Shown here piece by piece: positions 11,348 through 22,060 of a DNA stretch of 64,000 bases. The DNA comes from Aricia agestis. Its lineage: Eukaryota > Arthropoda > Insecta > Lepidoptera > Lycaenidae. Each line of letters starts with the position of its first letter. The stretch's first letter is position 1. The notes beneath the pieces were generated by a model. That model did no database searches. It saw nothing but the letters and a program-made list of their open reading frames with translations, and had not been told where the DNA came from. Position numbers and translations under genes: made by a program. The stretch lies in assembly GCF_905147365.1 (NCBI RefSeq), contig NC_056422.1, positions 7,132,501 through 7,196,500 of the forward strand, read 5' to 3'.

Positions 11348-12622
11348 ATGGCCTTCCGCAACTTCTGTGTCTGCGTTCTGCTTGCTTTGGTAAGTTTCAT
11401 TAAGAATTAGTAAAATAATCACCTAGGAAAGGAAAGATAATAGATATAGAGCTTTGTTTTGGTGAGTTCAATTTAGAAGAATTAGATCCTGTATCACCAC
11501 TTCCTGATAAATGCCGGATAGGATGAAGCCTTAAAGAACCTCGATGGATAGCCATGATCGGCACGATGATAACATAGCTGTCAGCTGTCTAGTGTCTACG
11601 GTAAAATTAAAACTAAAAATCGATCATAAGCAATCAGAGTTCACTACTCTACATGTTCTTATTGTATGGTCCATGATGAGTCAATGTAAAAAGCCGTCAT
11701 ATAGAACAGAATTCGCTTTTCTATTTTTAACCCCCGGGCCCCGACGCAAAAAGAGGGGTGTTATAAGTTTGACGTGTCTGTCTGTGTGTCTGTCGACATG
11801 TCTGTCTGTCTGTGGCATCACAGCTTCCGAACGGATAAACCGATTTCAATTTAGTTTTTTCCTAAAAACCCATTGCCTCTTTTTATCATCTTTCAGGCAG
11901 CGGGAAACCTTATCACGGCTGAGGAGGAGAGGTCTTGGCCCACGTCTTTGAACATGTCCATGGGGGACTTCTTCAACATGTTCTTCGGCAGTAGCATCGG
12001 TAACAGCTCCCGAACCAAGAGGGCCCTACCTTACTTCGCCAGCTGCAACTATACCAATTCTAGCCAGGTGAGAAGGGTCTCCTTGATTGTGCAAGGAATA
12101 TGTTTTCTTATGACACCTGTTGCGAGGATTCCTCCATTAATTTATAATAGGATTCGTTCGCTGTTGGGTGCGCTGCAATGTTATAAAGACAAGAGATCTT
12201 TTAAATTCCTTAACATATAACTACCTCTACAATCACTTATGTCTTCAGCCAATAACCACCCAATGCCGCTCTTAAGCGACTTTAATTTTCGCGGAAAACA
12301 TTGTCTGTGATCAAATACTACGTTAAATTACACAGTTTTAAGGCCGGAAACGTTTTAAACAAATTGTTTTTGAGGCCGGAAACATATTAACCTAATTGTT
12401 TGTCAGACCGGATTGCAATGCCGCGACTGCAACACGGCGTCCCGCTGCTACCCCAACAACATGGCGCTAGTGAGGTCCTGCAGCGGGATCTTTCCGTACT
12501 GCAACAACGGCCGCTGCTCCTTCCAGCCCGGACCGCTGTGCAGCTCCGGCTCGTCCGGCTCCGGATCCGGATCCGGATCCGGCAGCTCCAACTCCAGTAG
12601 CACCAACTCCACCTCCGGCTAG
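11348..12622 (+). CDS. Secreted cysteine-rich protein with Ser-Gly tail, tandem gene 2
   Basis: Exons 11348-11389, 11897-12067 and 12407-12622, GT/AG, phase 0, encode 142 residues. Exon 1 is identical to gene 1 in sequence. Exon 2 reads AEEERSWPTS where gene 1 has ADELERSWPTS, and keeps RTKR followed by ALPYF and the sequon-bearing CNYTNSSQ. Exon 3 begins TGLQCRDCNTASRC and keeps all seven cysteines. The Ser-Gly tail is one dipeptide shorter than in gene 1. A 3' UTR intron follows the stop by eight bases. Predicted role as for gene 1: a secreted, probably furin-processed, chitin-binding-like domain with a Ser-Gly tail. Intron 1 is much shorter than in gene 1 because it lacks the element at 3003-3866. 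Confidence 0.85.
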
Positions 12623-13645
12623 ATGTAAAGGTGAGTGCACTGAAGCGCGCAGGATGACTGCTATCTCGCGAGAGCAATGCAACAGAATTTTGATAGCAGG
12701 TATTATACAATATTTGCTGAGTGTCAGAAATATTTGGACAGGTATAAATATTATGCAATAGCTGCTGTCAAATGTCTATTGCAGAGTAAGGCCGCGTTTC
12801 CACTGAAGCGGAGAGGAGCTTAGCGGTGCCGAATTGACCAATAACCATGCTCGAAATCTTCGCTCCACTTCGCTGTCATTCCGCTGGAATAGCACGATTC
12901 GTCAATTCGGGCACCGCTAAGCTCCTCTCCGCTCCGCTTCAGTGGAAACGCAGCCTAAACAGGACTAACGAGTAGGTCGACTCAGAAGAGATCTCGAAAT
13001 TTAAATATGTTTGACGTAGTATGTTATATCGACCGGCGCGCGCTGCGTTGCATTGTGAAACATGTTGAGAGTGACAATCGCGCAGTTCGCGCCCAACTCG
13101 TATTCGCCCGTTTGTTTGAAGTCGAGGTACTCCGTTCTGTTATCTACCTACTCTACCTGTTGCGTTGCTGTCGCAATATACGCAATCATCCTGCTGATTG
13201 AGCTATGTATATTCCCTACAAGAAGGTGTAAGCTAAAGTGATTATTATTTGTTTGGAAGCTTACGCATTTAAAACAACATATTTACTCGTATTTCATAGA
13301 CTATTTTCTTCTATATTGTCTGTTCAATGTTAATAATACGTTTAGAACGTGTTCTTGCTTCAACTTGTAGTTACTATTGTAAGCTCCTGTTTGAAATTTG
13401 TTATAGTTCTATTAGTTAATCAATATTATTCCTTCACTGATTGTCTTATCTTATTACTTACATTTTGTTTTTCAGACGCGGCTGGTTACGTTATTGCGAA
13501 AACTCCGATTTTACATCAATCAATCAAATAATTTTCAAATTTAGTTAACCCTGTCTAAATATGGTCAATTACTGTAATTCTTATTGATATTATTGGTGTG
13601 AAAATAAAAAAAAACTGTTTCGAACATTACCTTTTTAATTTATCC
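12623..13645 (+). other. Gene 2 3' UTR with intron and poly(A) signal
   Basis: Donor GTGAGT at 12631, acceptor TTTTTCAG ending 13475, last exon ACGCGGCTGGTTACG from 13476, AATAAA at 13603-13608. The intron contains a MITE at 12790-12955 with TAA duplications, at the same site as in gene 1. Confidence 0.7.
12790..12955. mobile_element. MITE in the 3' UTR intron of gene 2
   Basis: Same element and same insertion site as 5336-5506, with TAA on each side. It was therefore present before genes 1 and 2 separated, or was copied by gene conversion. Confidence 0.75.
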
Positions 13646-14263
13646 TTTCCAACTTTAATATTTTCAATCTCTTATTCTTACATGATAAAAAAATAGGGTA
13701 GTATTTAATCGAGTGACTGTAAATTACAGTTTTAGGTGTCAAAATTACTAAATTTGGGTTACAGAATTACTATTTGAGCGACTGAGAGTGAGTGACGAGA
13801 AATTAACAGAACAGCTACCTAGAAATTATTTATTTGGGTTAATTAAAATACAAAATGAGCAACTTTATAATTTTTGAGCGACCTAATATCTGTTTGAGTG
13901 TCAACGTTACGTCCTGCATTTTTTTCAATATTTGGCAAATGTAATTTTTATACTGAGCGGCATTTTATCTTAAATGAAGTGTTTCGAATACCAAAAACCA
14001 CTTTGAAAAATACACTAATAAGCAGAGTATAATGAGCACACATTAAAACAAAAAAAAAAATTATATGAAATAACTATTTGCTAAAACACTTTTATTCAGG
14101 GACTACTACGGACAGGGATAGAACAATTATTTTTTTTTATTACTATCAATTAAATTTTTTGTGAGTAGCTTCATTTGAATAAGAGGAACAACAATTTTAT
14201 ATGTGAAAAAAAGCGGTAGCTAACAGAGAAAGAAAGGATTTCATACTTTGATTTGATGATCCC
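13646..14263. other. No gene seen
   Basis: AT-rich sequence with repeated GAGCGAC/GAGTGAC phrases (for example near 13690-13900). I see no coding exon, and no homology to the other duplicated units beyond about 13690. Confidence 0.5.
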
Positions 14264-14624
14264 ATTTTTTTTTTTAAATGAAATAAAGGGGCAAACGACC
14301 AAACGGGTCACCTGATGGAAAGCAACTTCCGTCGCCCATGGACACTCGCAGCATCAGAAGAGCGGCAAGTGCCTTGCCGGCCTTTTAAGAGGGAACAGGG
14401 TAATAGGGGAGGGTAAGGAAGGAAAGGGAAGGGAATAGGGGAGGGTAAGGAAGGAAAGGGAAGGGAATAGGGGAGGGTAGGGAAGGGAATAGGGTAGGGG
14501 ATTGGGCCTCCGGTAAACTCACTCACTCGGCGAAACACAGCGCAAGCGCTGTTTTTCGCCGTGAGAACGTGGTATTTCTCCGGTCGAGCCGGCCCATTCG
14601 TGCCGAAGTATGGCTCTCCCACGT
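14264..14624 (-). mobile_element. SINE-like retroposon (family A)
   Basis: Reverse of the copy at 2339-2659: poly(T) at 14265 is its A tail, followed by GGCAAACGACCAAACGGGTC, the AGGGTAAGGA minisatellite, and the head ending at CTCTCCCACGT. Confidence 0.8.
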
Positions 14625-15530
14625 ATATATGTATAATATGTATTGTTGTATATGTTATCTATACTATAATAATATTATAAAGAGGTAAACTTCGTTTGTT
14701 TGTATGTTTGTTTGTTTAATTGTAATGAATAGGCTCAAAAACTACTGGACCGATTTTAAAAATACTTTCACCATTCGAAAGCTACATTATTTACGAGTAA
14801 CATAGGCTACTTTTTATTTTGGAAAATATAGGGTTCCGTAAGATATTTCAGTTTTTTGGAAACAACCAGAAAATTTACTTATTTTGCGTACGCTGCCTAA
14901 ACTATAAAAGATAGAACTATACAATGTTCTAAGTAAATGTAGATCTTATAAATATCTACAAAAATGTCCGCAACATACTATACCTATCTATGTCAAGTGA
15001 GGCACAACAACCATTTTTTTATTTAAAAATCTTGATTTTTATTGGACTACATTTAAACGGATTTATTTTACTCATGCTAATAATCCTTATCAAAATAAAT
15101 TATTTCATCACTAAGTACAGTTTATGTAGAATATATTTGGTCTGTGAATTATTAAAATTTGACTTTTGGTGTAGAAGTTATGGCGAAACTAAAATATTGC
15201 GATGTACGCCCGTTTCGAAGTGGGCGCCACCAATGCGGCGATGCGCTCGCGGGAAGGGTATCACTATGTACAATATACATCGCCCGCGTAATTTAGGAAT
15301 GTCACGGAAACCGTACATTTTTTCGCAAAAAAGAAACCTATGTCCTTTCATGTAAATAATGTACCAAGTATTGTACACATTGAAAAGGTCTACAGAAAAC
15401 TCCGCGATGGTATATTATACGTCTAAGGATATCCCACATTTTTTTGTCATTTACTTTTAACTTCAAATAATGGCTAATTTTCGAAGCGATTTTAACCAAT
15501 ACGGCAATAATCCTTATTTAATTAAATACT
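14625..15530. repeat. Interspersed repeat remnants, no gene
   Basis: Starts with CTATACTATAATAATATTAT and CTCAAAAACTACTGGACCGA-type phrases common to insect LINE 3' ends. A GC-richer piece lies at 15190-15300. No credible exon. Confidence 0.5.
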
Positions 15531-15532
15531 TT

Positions 15533-15989
15533 AAGAGGATACACCAAGGGCGTGAGAAATTGAAAATAGTTATTTGAAAATGTATTGCTGTCTCACCAAT
15601 CTCAAGTCTCCCACCGCAGAGCGCGATAGAGACAACAAGACAAAAGTTCTAATAAAAGAACAGAAAATTCGTTGTCCGCTAATTTTTTTTCCAAAACTTA
15701 ACTGATTTTAGTATTTTTTTCATCAAGAATTAAAGCAAGGCTTGAGCTGTGTTCCTATGTTTTAATTTTTTTGTATATTTTAGCCAGTTTTGTGTTCTGG
15801 GTGTTTGAACTTTTGGACGTTCTTATCTTTTTTTAATAATAAAATCATGAAAAAAAAAAAAAGAAAACATAGGGACATGTTAATAGTGGCCATAGATATT
15901 CAGGGAAAAAATCATAACTCTACCGGCATCATCCAGGGAGGAAACAGGAGACAACGTTTGTATGGAAAACGGCGGTGTGGACTCCTCTT
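15533..15989. mobile_element. TTAA-flanked element of the AAGAGGAT family
   Basis: Left end TTAAGAGGATACACCAAGGG, right end GGTGTGGACTCCTCTTGA. Related copies are at 39967-40458 (both ends TTAA) and 49060-49527 (one end TTAA). A TTAA boundary suggests piggyBac-type mobilisation, but the ends are not a classical piggyBac terminus. Confidence 0.65.
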
Positions 15990-16970
15990 GAATACATTAT
16001 TGATTATGGTCCTTTACACCTTGATGCCATGATCAAGGTGTATAGCTTTTCGAAGCAGTACCAGGTTTTTATACCTTCCAGGGAGGACTGGGAAAGAAAA
16101 ATCCCAATCGATGTCCGCCCTAGCGACATAGTTTGGTACACGGATGGATCAAGGAAAGACAACCGTGCGGGAGCCGGATTCTACGGGGGCAGGCCACCAA
16201 AAGGCATATACGCCTGTTTGGGGGAGTTTGCGACCGTGTTTCAGGCTGAAGTCTTCGCTATCCTCGGTTGTTCACTAGAAAGCCTGGAGATGGCCCTAGT
16301 TAATAAAAACGTTTTTATCTTCTCCGATAGTCAAGCTGCACTTAAAGCACTGACTGCCGCAGAAGTCTCGTCCAAATTAGTTCTGGAATGCGTTGAGACG
16401 TTAAACATGCTAGGAAGGAACAACAACATCCGCCTAGTATGGGTCCCGGGATACAGCAACGTCCCCGGCAATGAAACCGCTGACGAACTGGCTAGGCTTG
16501 GGGCCGAGAGTCTCATATATGGTCCAGAACCAGTCTGTGGTATAACTCCCAGTACCACAAAGCAAGTGCTCAAGGAATGGGGTCACAGACTATGCAGGAA
16601 GCAATGGGCTGAGACCCCTGGCCTTGAACACTCCAAGGCACTAATTCCTGACTTCAACAAGAAACAATCAGAATTAGTGCTCATCTTGGGTAGGAACCAA
16701 TTAAGAATCCTTACCAGAAGCCTAACTGGGCACTGCAAGCTCAACAAACACCTAAACAGAATGGGTATTTGTAGCATAACGACTTGCAGATTCTGTGAGG
16801 AGGAGGATGAAACACCTATTCACCTTCTCCTTGACTGCCCTGCTCTACTACAGAGCAGGAACAGGCACCTTGGTCACCACGAATACTCGTCCACAGAGGA
16901 AATTCATGGCACCAACCCCAACCATATCGTTCAATTTATGAGCAGTATTGGGCTGGGGATGATACTCTAG
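15990..16970 (+). pseudogene. C-terminal RNase H part of a non-LTR retrotransposon
   Basis: An open frame of about 325 residues with an RNase H fold: WYTDGSRKDNRAGAGFYGG (first Asp), FQAEVFAILG (Glu), FSDSQAALKAL (Asp) and GNETADELARLGAE (last Asp). It is followed by the LINE-type tail LTGHCKLNKHLNRMGI and a zinc-knuckle-like CRFCEEEDETPIHLLLDC. Reverse transcriptase and endonuclease parts are absent, so this is a 5'-truncated insertion. The usual WVPGH reads WVPGY here. The first residues of the open frame lie in the neighbouring TTAA element. A short 3' UTR ends in an A run at about 17040. Confidence 0.9.
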
Positions 16971-17062
16971 TGCGAAGGAGTCACAATAGATCCTCATGGG
17001 TCGCAGTGACGTCAGGGCTACAGCGACCTGCCTTCTTTAAAAAAAAATTGCCCTTTACAGCA

Positions 17063-17382
17063 TTTTTTAATGAAATAAGGGGGCAAACGAGCAAACGGGT
17101 CACCTGATGGAAAGCAACTTCCGTCGCCCATGGACACTTGCAGCATCAGAAGAGCTGCAGGTGCGTTGCCGGCCTTTTAGAGGGAATAGGGTAATAGGGG
17201 AGGGTAGGGATGAGAAGGGAAGGGAATAGGGGAGGGCAGGAAACGGAATAGGGTAGGGGATTGGGCCTCCGGTAAACTTAGTCACTCGGTGCAAACGCTG
17301 TTTCACGCCCGTTTTCTGTGAGAACGTGGTATTTCTCCGGTCGAGCCGGCCCATTCGTGCCGAAGTATGGCTCTCCCACGTA
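17063..17382 (-). mobile_element. SINE-like retroposon (family A)
   Basis: Poly(T) then GGGGGCAAACGAGCAAACGG through to GGCTCTCCCACGT, the inverse of the copy at 2339-2659. Confidence 0.8.
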
Positions 17383-18138
17383 TGAAAGCGTATAAAGCAT
17401 AGGTATTATGATTTAAATTTTAAATGAATATTTTCGAAGATATTACAGATTTAAAAATTGCGGGACGTAGCTTTTGCGGCAATAGTTACCGACCAATGCG
17501 GGCCACGGGTAGTAATGAATATAAATTATTTATCAAAACTACTGAATCGATTTAAATAATTTTTGGTGACATAGGCTGTAATATATTTTATACCCGTGCG
17601 AAGCCGGGGCGGGTCGCTATATATGTATATATGTATAATACGTAGGTACTGTTCTATTTGTAGGAACTTAAATTATATAACGGTAAAAGTTTAGAACGAT
17701 TTAGAGGGGCAGGGGAGGAGGGGGGGGGAGGGGGAGATTAATGATTTTATATATAAACCCCGTTTATATATAAAATCATTAATAAAGTACACAAATTATA
17801 ATCCTTAACGGAACGTCAAAGAAATGGGTAAATTTTTAATATTGTTTTTTTTGTGTCAGTTGTTTTTTTTTTAATATATAGGTCGCTATATCAAAAAAAA
17901 AACAACTGGCTTCAATTATGATTCGACGGAGTACACCTACTTCTGGGTGGTTTACAAAAAAATAACCTCGATGGCTAAGGCGGGAGCGTAGCGCAGCGAT
18001 AGTCGGCCAACTTTAAATTGTAAGTCTGCGGTGACACTTAGTATACACCATTCAAGAGATGTTTTTGCTCTCACAAATACGTCAAAGTTACATAAACAAC
18101 GATTTTATGTAGCAAGACGCCTCATACACACTTCTCAT
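17383..18138. repeat. Repeat remnants with a 47-bp palindrome
   Basis: Includes a LINE-3'-end-like piece ending GTGCGAAGCCGGGGCGGGTC near 17615, a G-rich run at 17706-17735, and a perfect inverted repeat at 17737-17783 (22-base arms around CCC). No gene. Confidence 0.5.
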
Positions 18139-18334
18139 ATGGCGGCTCTCGACATAGGCGAACGCGTTGGCCAACGCGTCTGCAGACGCGTTGGCCCAAT
18201 GTGTAGAACGGGCGTTCGCGCGTTGGCCAACGTCTAAATACCTACGGCCAACGCGCGAACGCCCGTTCTACACATTGGGCCAACGCGTCTGCAGACGCGT
18301 TGGCCAACGCGTTCGCCTATGTCGAGAGCCGCCA
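18139..18334. mobile_element. Nearly fully palindromic GC-rich MITE
   Basis: The two halves (ATGGCGGCTCTCGACATAGG and its inverse) are complementary over almost the whole 196 bp. Each arm also contains the perfect 20-base palindrome AACGCGTCTGCAGACGCGTT. No clear target duplication. Confidence 0.75.
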
Positions 18335-18384
18335 TTACACATATTCCCAAAGTGGGTCTCAACTCTCACTCAGCGTTCAAATTC

Positions 18385-19010
18385 AAATTTCAAATTCTTT
18401 ATTAAGCGTTGCCAGACGTCCTGATTTTGGCGGAACGTCACGATTTTTAAGTTAAAATTTAATGTCCCGCGCGGGACATGCGCAGTCCCGCAGCCCGCTT
18501 TTCGGGGATAACTCGAACGTACGCGTGCTGAGAAAGACAGGTCTGTAACGACGATGAGTGTGGGAGATAGAGGGGTGGATTTTCTAAGGCTACTTTTGCT
18601 ATCTATAATTTTAAGTTAAATAAAATGTATATAATGTGTTTATTTTACTTTGAATTGTATATATGATTATCAATATATATCTATAATTGTATTATTAATT
18701 TTAAGATATTTTTAATCACTTGTCCTCTAAGGGTTTGCATCTACCTCACATTCTCTGCAACACCCTAAGGTTTGGCTGGAAGATAATGCCACGAGGCATT
18801 AAGCCCGCCTTTGTACAGAAACGTGCAAAAGTTTTAAATAAAAAAAAAAAAAAAAGATAAAAATTCGAAAACTTATGATTTTATACGTTTTTACTTTTTT
18901 TCTATGTCCCGCTTTTGACGGAAGAATCCCGCTATTTTCACTCAAAAAGTTCCAAATTCCTGACTTGACACAAAAAAAAATCGGGCAACGCTGGTCTCAC
19001 TTAAAAATAG
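18385..19010. mobile_element. Element with LINE 3' UTR-like sequence
   Basis: Begins GCGTTGCCAGACGTCC and ends with the inverse-like GGGCAACGCTGG. Inside is GATAATGCCACGAGGCATTA and GCCCGCCTTTGTACA followed by an A run (18840-18855), as in lepidopteran LINE 3' ends. No intact frame. Confidence 0.5.
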
Positions 19011-19021
19011 TGAGACCCAAT

Positions 19022-19094
19022 ATTAAATATTTCGCATTAATTATAATATGATATAAAATTTATATCATATTATAATTAATGCGAAATATTTAAT
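19022..19094. repeat. Perfect 73-bp palindrome
   Basis: Two 36-base arms (starting ATTAAATATTTCGCATTAAT) around a single A. Confidence 0.9.
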
Positions 19095-20054
19095 AGTTAA
19101 TGCGAAAGTGTTGACTGTCTATTATATCTTTATGCCCAAACCGCTAAACCAATTTTGCTGATTTGGTGTAGAGATACTTAAAGACCCGGGAAAGGACACA
19201 GGATACTATTTATTCCGGAAAAGTGTACAGTTTCCGTATGAATGAATTTTGGCGTAAGGGAATTGCGGGTGCCTAGTAAGTATTTACTATTTTACATGCG
19301 ACATACCGCATGTAAAATAGAGATATCAAACGTTAGTAGTCAGCAATTATTAGATGGCACGTTCCTCCTTAAGGCGCTGTGGTTGAGAAAATTTCCTATA
19401 CGCAAAGGTATATCAGTACACAATTTGACAAATTCTGCTCGATAGAAAAAAATCTCAAAGATGACTGTTATAACGCTGTTTTTCATAATTAAATCATTTT
19501 ATGGCTAAATTACACACTTTCTAGAAAAAACTAAAAATGTAGTACATTTGTCGTAACCTAACCTAAACGACTTGATATATTTGATTTGTGTAATACTAAA
19601 AACAAAAGGTTTTTTCTCCTATTTCCTATTATCAAGTAACCGCCACTGTACAAGTCGCGCTGATATGAATGTTATTTTAATGTCCTTTACGTCGATATTC
19701 GTACTGACAGACATCGACCGGCTAATTTTAGGAACTACTGGGCCTTAATCGTTTAAAACTTAATGACCAACCAATGTATACGTGTATAACTAAAAGAAAA
19801 AATAATAGAAGTATGTTATTAACATACGTTTTGAAATACATACATATTTTTCGATATTTTTCGATATGAAGTTGCCTATTATAAGGACATAGGCAACTTC
19901 ATATCATTCGATATGAAGTTGCCTATGTCCTTTCACATCGTCTAGTCTACTTCTACTGCAGCTACTGTATATTCCAAATCCCTAACATATAGGTAAAATG
20001 TAACAATAAAATATGAACAGTATTTTTCAGTCTCCATTCTTTCTATTCTATCTA
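19095..20054. repeat. Repeat remnants, no gene
   Basis: Holds another CCGGGAAAGGACACAGGATA fragment (19139-19290), the inverted copy of 9745-9842 at 19641-19735, and a hairpin of CGATATGAAGTTGCCTAT units near 19860-19935. Confidence 0.5.
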
Positions 20055-21410
20055 CATTTTCCGCGATAAGAAGTAGCCTTCTGGGTCTAGTCTGTTACTA
20101 CTACTGCATATTGCAAATCCCTTCTTATAGTTAAATGTAACAATAAATGAACAGTATTTTCCAGTCTCCATTTATCCGATTCTATCTACATTCTTCAAAA
20201 CTGCGTGTCACGTTTCCACGAGCTATTTTCCAGCGACAACGACAATAGCGCAATGTTTTATTGTATTGTAAAGTTACAATATTCAATATAAAATATCAAT
20301 GGATATTTACAAGCTAGTATTTACTACTACTTATCAACAAGGAAGTAAAAGTAAATATTTCTTGAATTAACACATACAGGGCTTTCATTTAATAAAAATC
20401 TATATAATATTCAAAATAAAATTTTAAAAACTCAAGGACGGCTAAGCCGATCTGGTCAATTTGGTCCTTAAACATTCATGGCAGTCCAGGGATGGTTTGG
20501 AGGAAAGTGATACGAAATTCACCAGGTCATCTTGTGTATGATAAAATTAATGTCGTTTTCCTTCAAAATCATAATTTTCTTTTGTACTTGATATTGTCTT
20601 CGGAGTGTCGCGCAGCAACTGCTCTATTATCGGAGAAAAAAATTAACTTGTATCCCTGTCTGGTGCTCTAAGTATCAAAAGTTTCATCCAAACCGGCTCA
20701 GCCATTACAGCGTTAAGGTGTAGCCGAGAGACAAATATTTTTGCATTTTTAATATATAAAGTAGGTAGTAGTACGTCTATGGATTTATAGAATACGATAT
20801 TTTTGATTTGATGATATTTTTTATTTAATTATTTTGTATACATAACAAACAAAATGCTATGAAAATGATTCCACAGTTGATGATATTATAGTCATAAAAA
20901 TATTATATCCTTATCAAATATCCTTAAATTGACCCATCAAAATGAAAGGCCCACCACTTAATTGTTACGGCCGAATTTTAGGTTAAGTTGATGTAAAGAT
21001 AAGATGGATGAGATTACGCGAGTAATAACCAACTTTCTGCATAATTTGCCAAAGTTTTTTACAATAAAGTGTGATTTATTACAACATATTTCTTATAAAT
21101 ATTCTTACTCCTTTATTTTACTTGTAACACCGGGGTTATAAGTAGGTACTAACGGTAAAAGTTAACTTAAAATATAAAGGTCAACATTTTAATAACTCTA
21201 CACTAATTACAATTTACAATATCCATTGGCATTTGCAGTATGAAAGTAAACTTGTTTAGTGGATAAATGTGGATTCCGAATCTCAAAATCATTATCTTCT
21301 GATGGATGGTTTCGGTCATAGTAGAATGAATAATGGCTTTTATTAAAATAACTCTAACACTTTTACAATGTTTTGTCGAACTTGCTAATTATGTTGTCCT
21401 ATATCCATAA
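20055..21410 (+). repeat. Upstream part of duplicated unit, copy 3
   Basis: Matches 800-2340 (for example CACTTAATTGTTACGGCCGA near 20956 and 1652). It has no SINE where copy 1 has one. No gene seen. Confidence 0.7.
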
Positions 21411-21762
21411 CGCCTCCGTGGTCTAGTGGTATAGAGCGCGGCTCTTGACTCGGAGTTCGTGGATTCTATTCCCGCGTTGGAAACATGTTATTTCCAAGTT
21501 TGGTTAGGACAATGCAGGCTGATCACCTGATTGTCTGACAAGTAAGATGATCCATGCGTCGGATGGGCATGTAAAAAGTCGGTCCTGCGCCTGATCTCTC
21601 GCCAGTCGTCGTCGTCGTCTTCCGTCCCACTGGGTTATGAGAGTAAAGGAATAGAGAGTGCTCTTGTATACTGCGCACACACTTGGGCACTATAAAATTA
21701 CTGCGCAGCTGGCCTGGTTTCACTGAAACCGGCCACCGTCACCGAAACCGGTGTGGGAGCTG
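21411..21762 (+). mobile_element. tRNA-derived SINE (family B) in the promoter of gene 3
   Basis: The head CGCCTCCGTGGTCTAGTGGT is an A box and GTGGATTCTATTCCCGCG a decayed B box of a tRNA-like promoter. It is followed by the body GATGATCCATGCGTCGGATG and ends GAAACCGGTGTGGGAGC. Imperfect 20-bp direct repeats flank it (TTATGTTGTCCTATATCCAT and TTATGTTATACTATGTCCAT). Not a functional tRNA gene. Other copies: 26723-26938, and 45190-45670 on the minus strand. Confidence 0.8.
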
Positions 21763-21796
21763 TTATGTTATACTATGTCCATTGTCTACAAGGACT

Positions 21797-21905
21797 AAGA
21801 GCCAGTCCACAGGGTGCGCTGCGTCAGCATTGCGTCGAAGCAGCGATGCCGTTGCGTTGTTTTACATACAAATAACCAAGGTGTTCACACGGCTGGACTG
21901 GTTTT
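21797..21905. mobile_element. Relic of the gene 2 promoter MITE
   Basis: Starts AAGAGCCAGTCCACAGGGTG at the same site as 10935, then jumps from the left half to GGCTGGACTGG. It is an internally deleted copy at the same position in the promoter. Confidence 0.75.
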
Positions 21906-22060
21906 CACTATGTACCAACCCTATTTCTTTTCAAAGGAGCCATGACTTGTGATGAAAAACACCATTCAGTCAGTTAGATATATAAACTGAGGAGAATTGG
22001 AGGAAATCAATAACATAACCACTGCAGTACTTACAACAGCAAGAACAAAGAAGATCCAAA
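21906..22060 (+). promoter_or_regulatory. Promoter of gene 3 (TATA at 21979-21986)
   Basis: TATATAAA 74 bases before the ATG, same context as genes 1 and 2. Confidence 0.7.

Noticed and set aside
18164..18424. Frames with Arg/Ala-rich repeats
   Set aside because: They are read from the palindromic MITE at 18139-18334.
21411..21485. tRNA gene-like sequence with A and B box features
   Set aside because: It is the head of a SINE: a longer body follows, imperfect 20-bp flanking repeats are present, and other copies exist. The arms do not fold into a clean cloverleaf.
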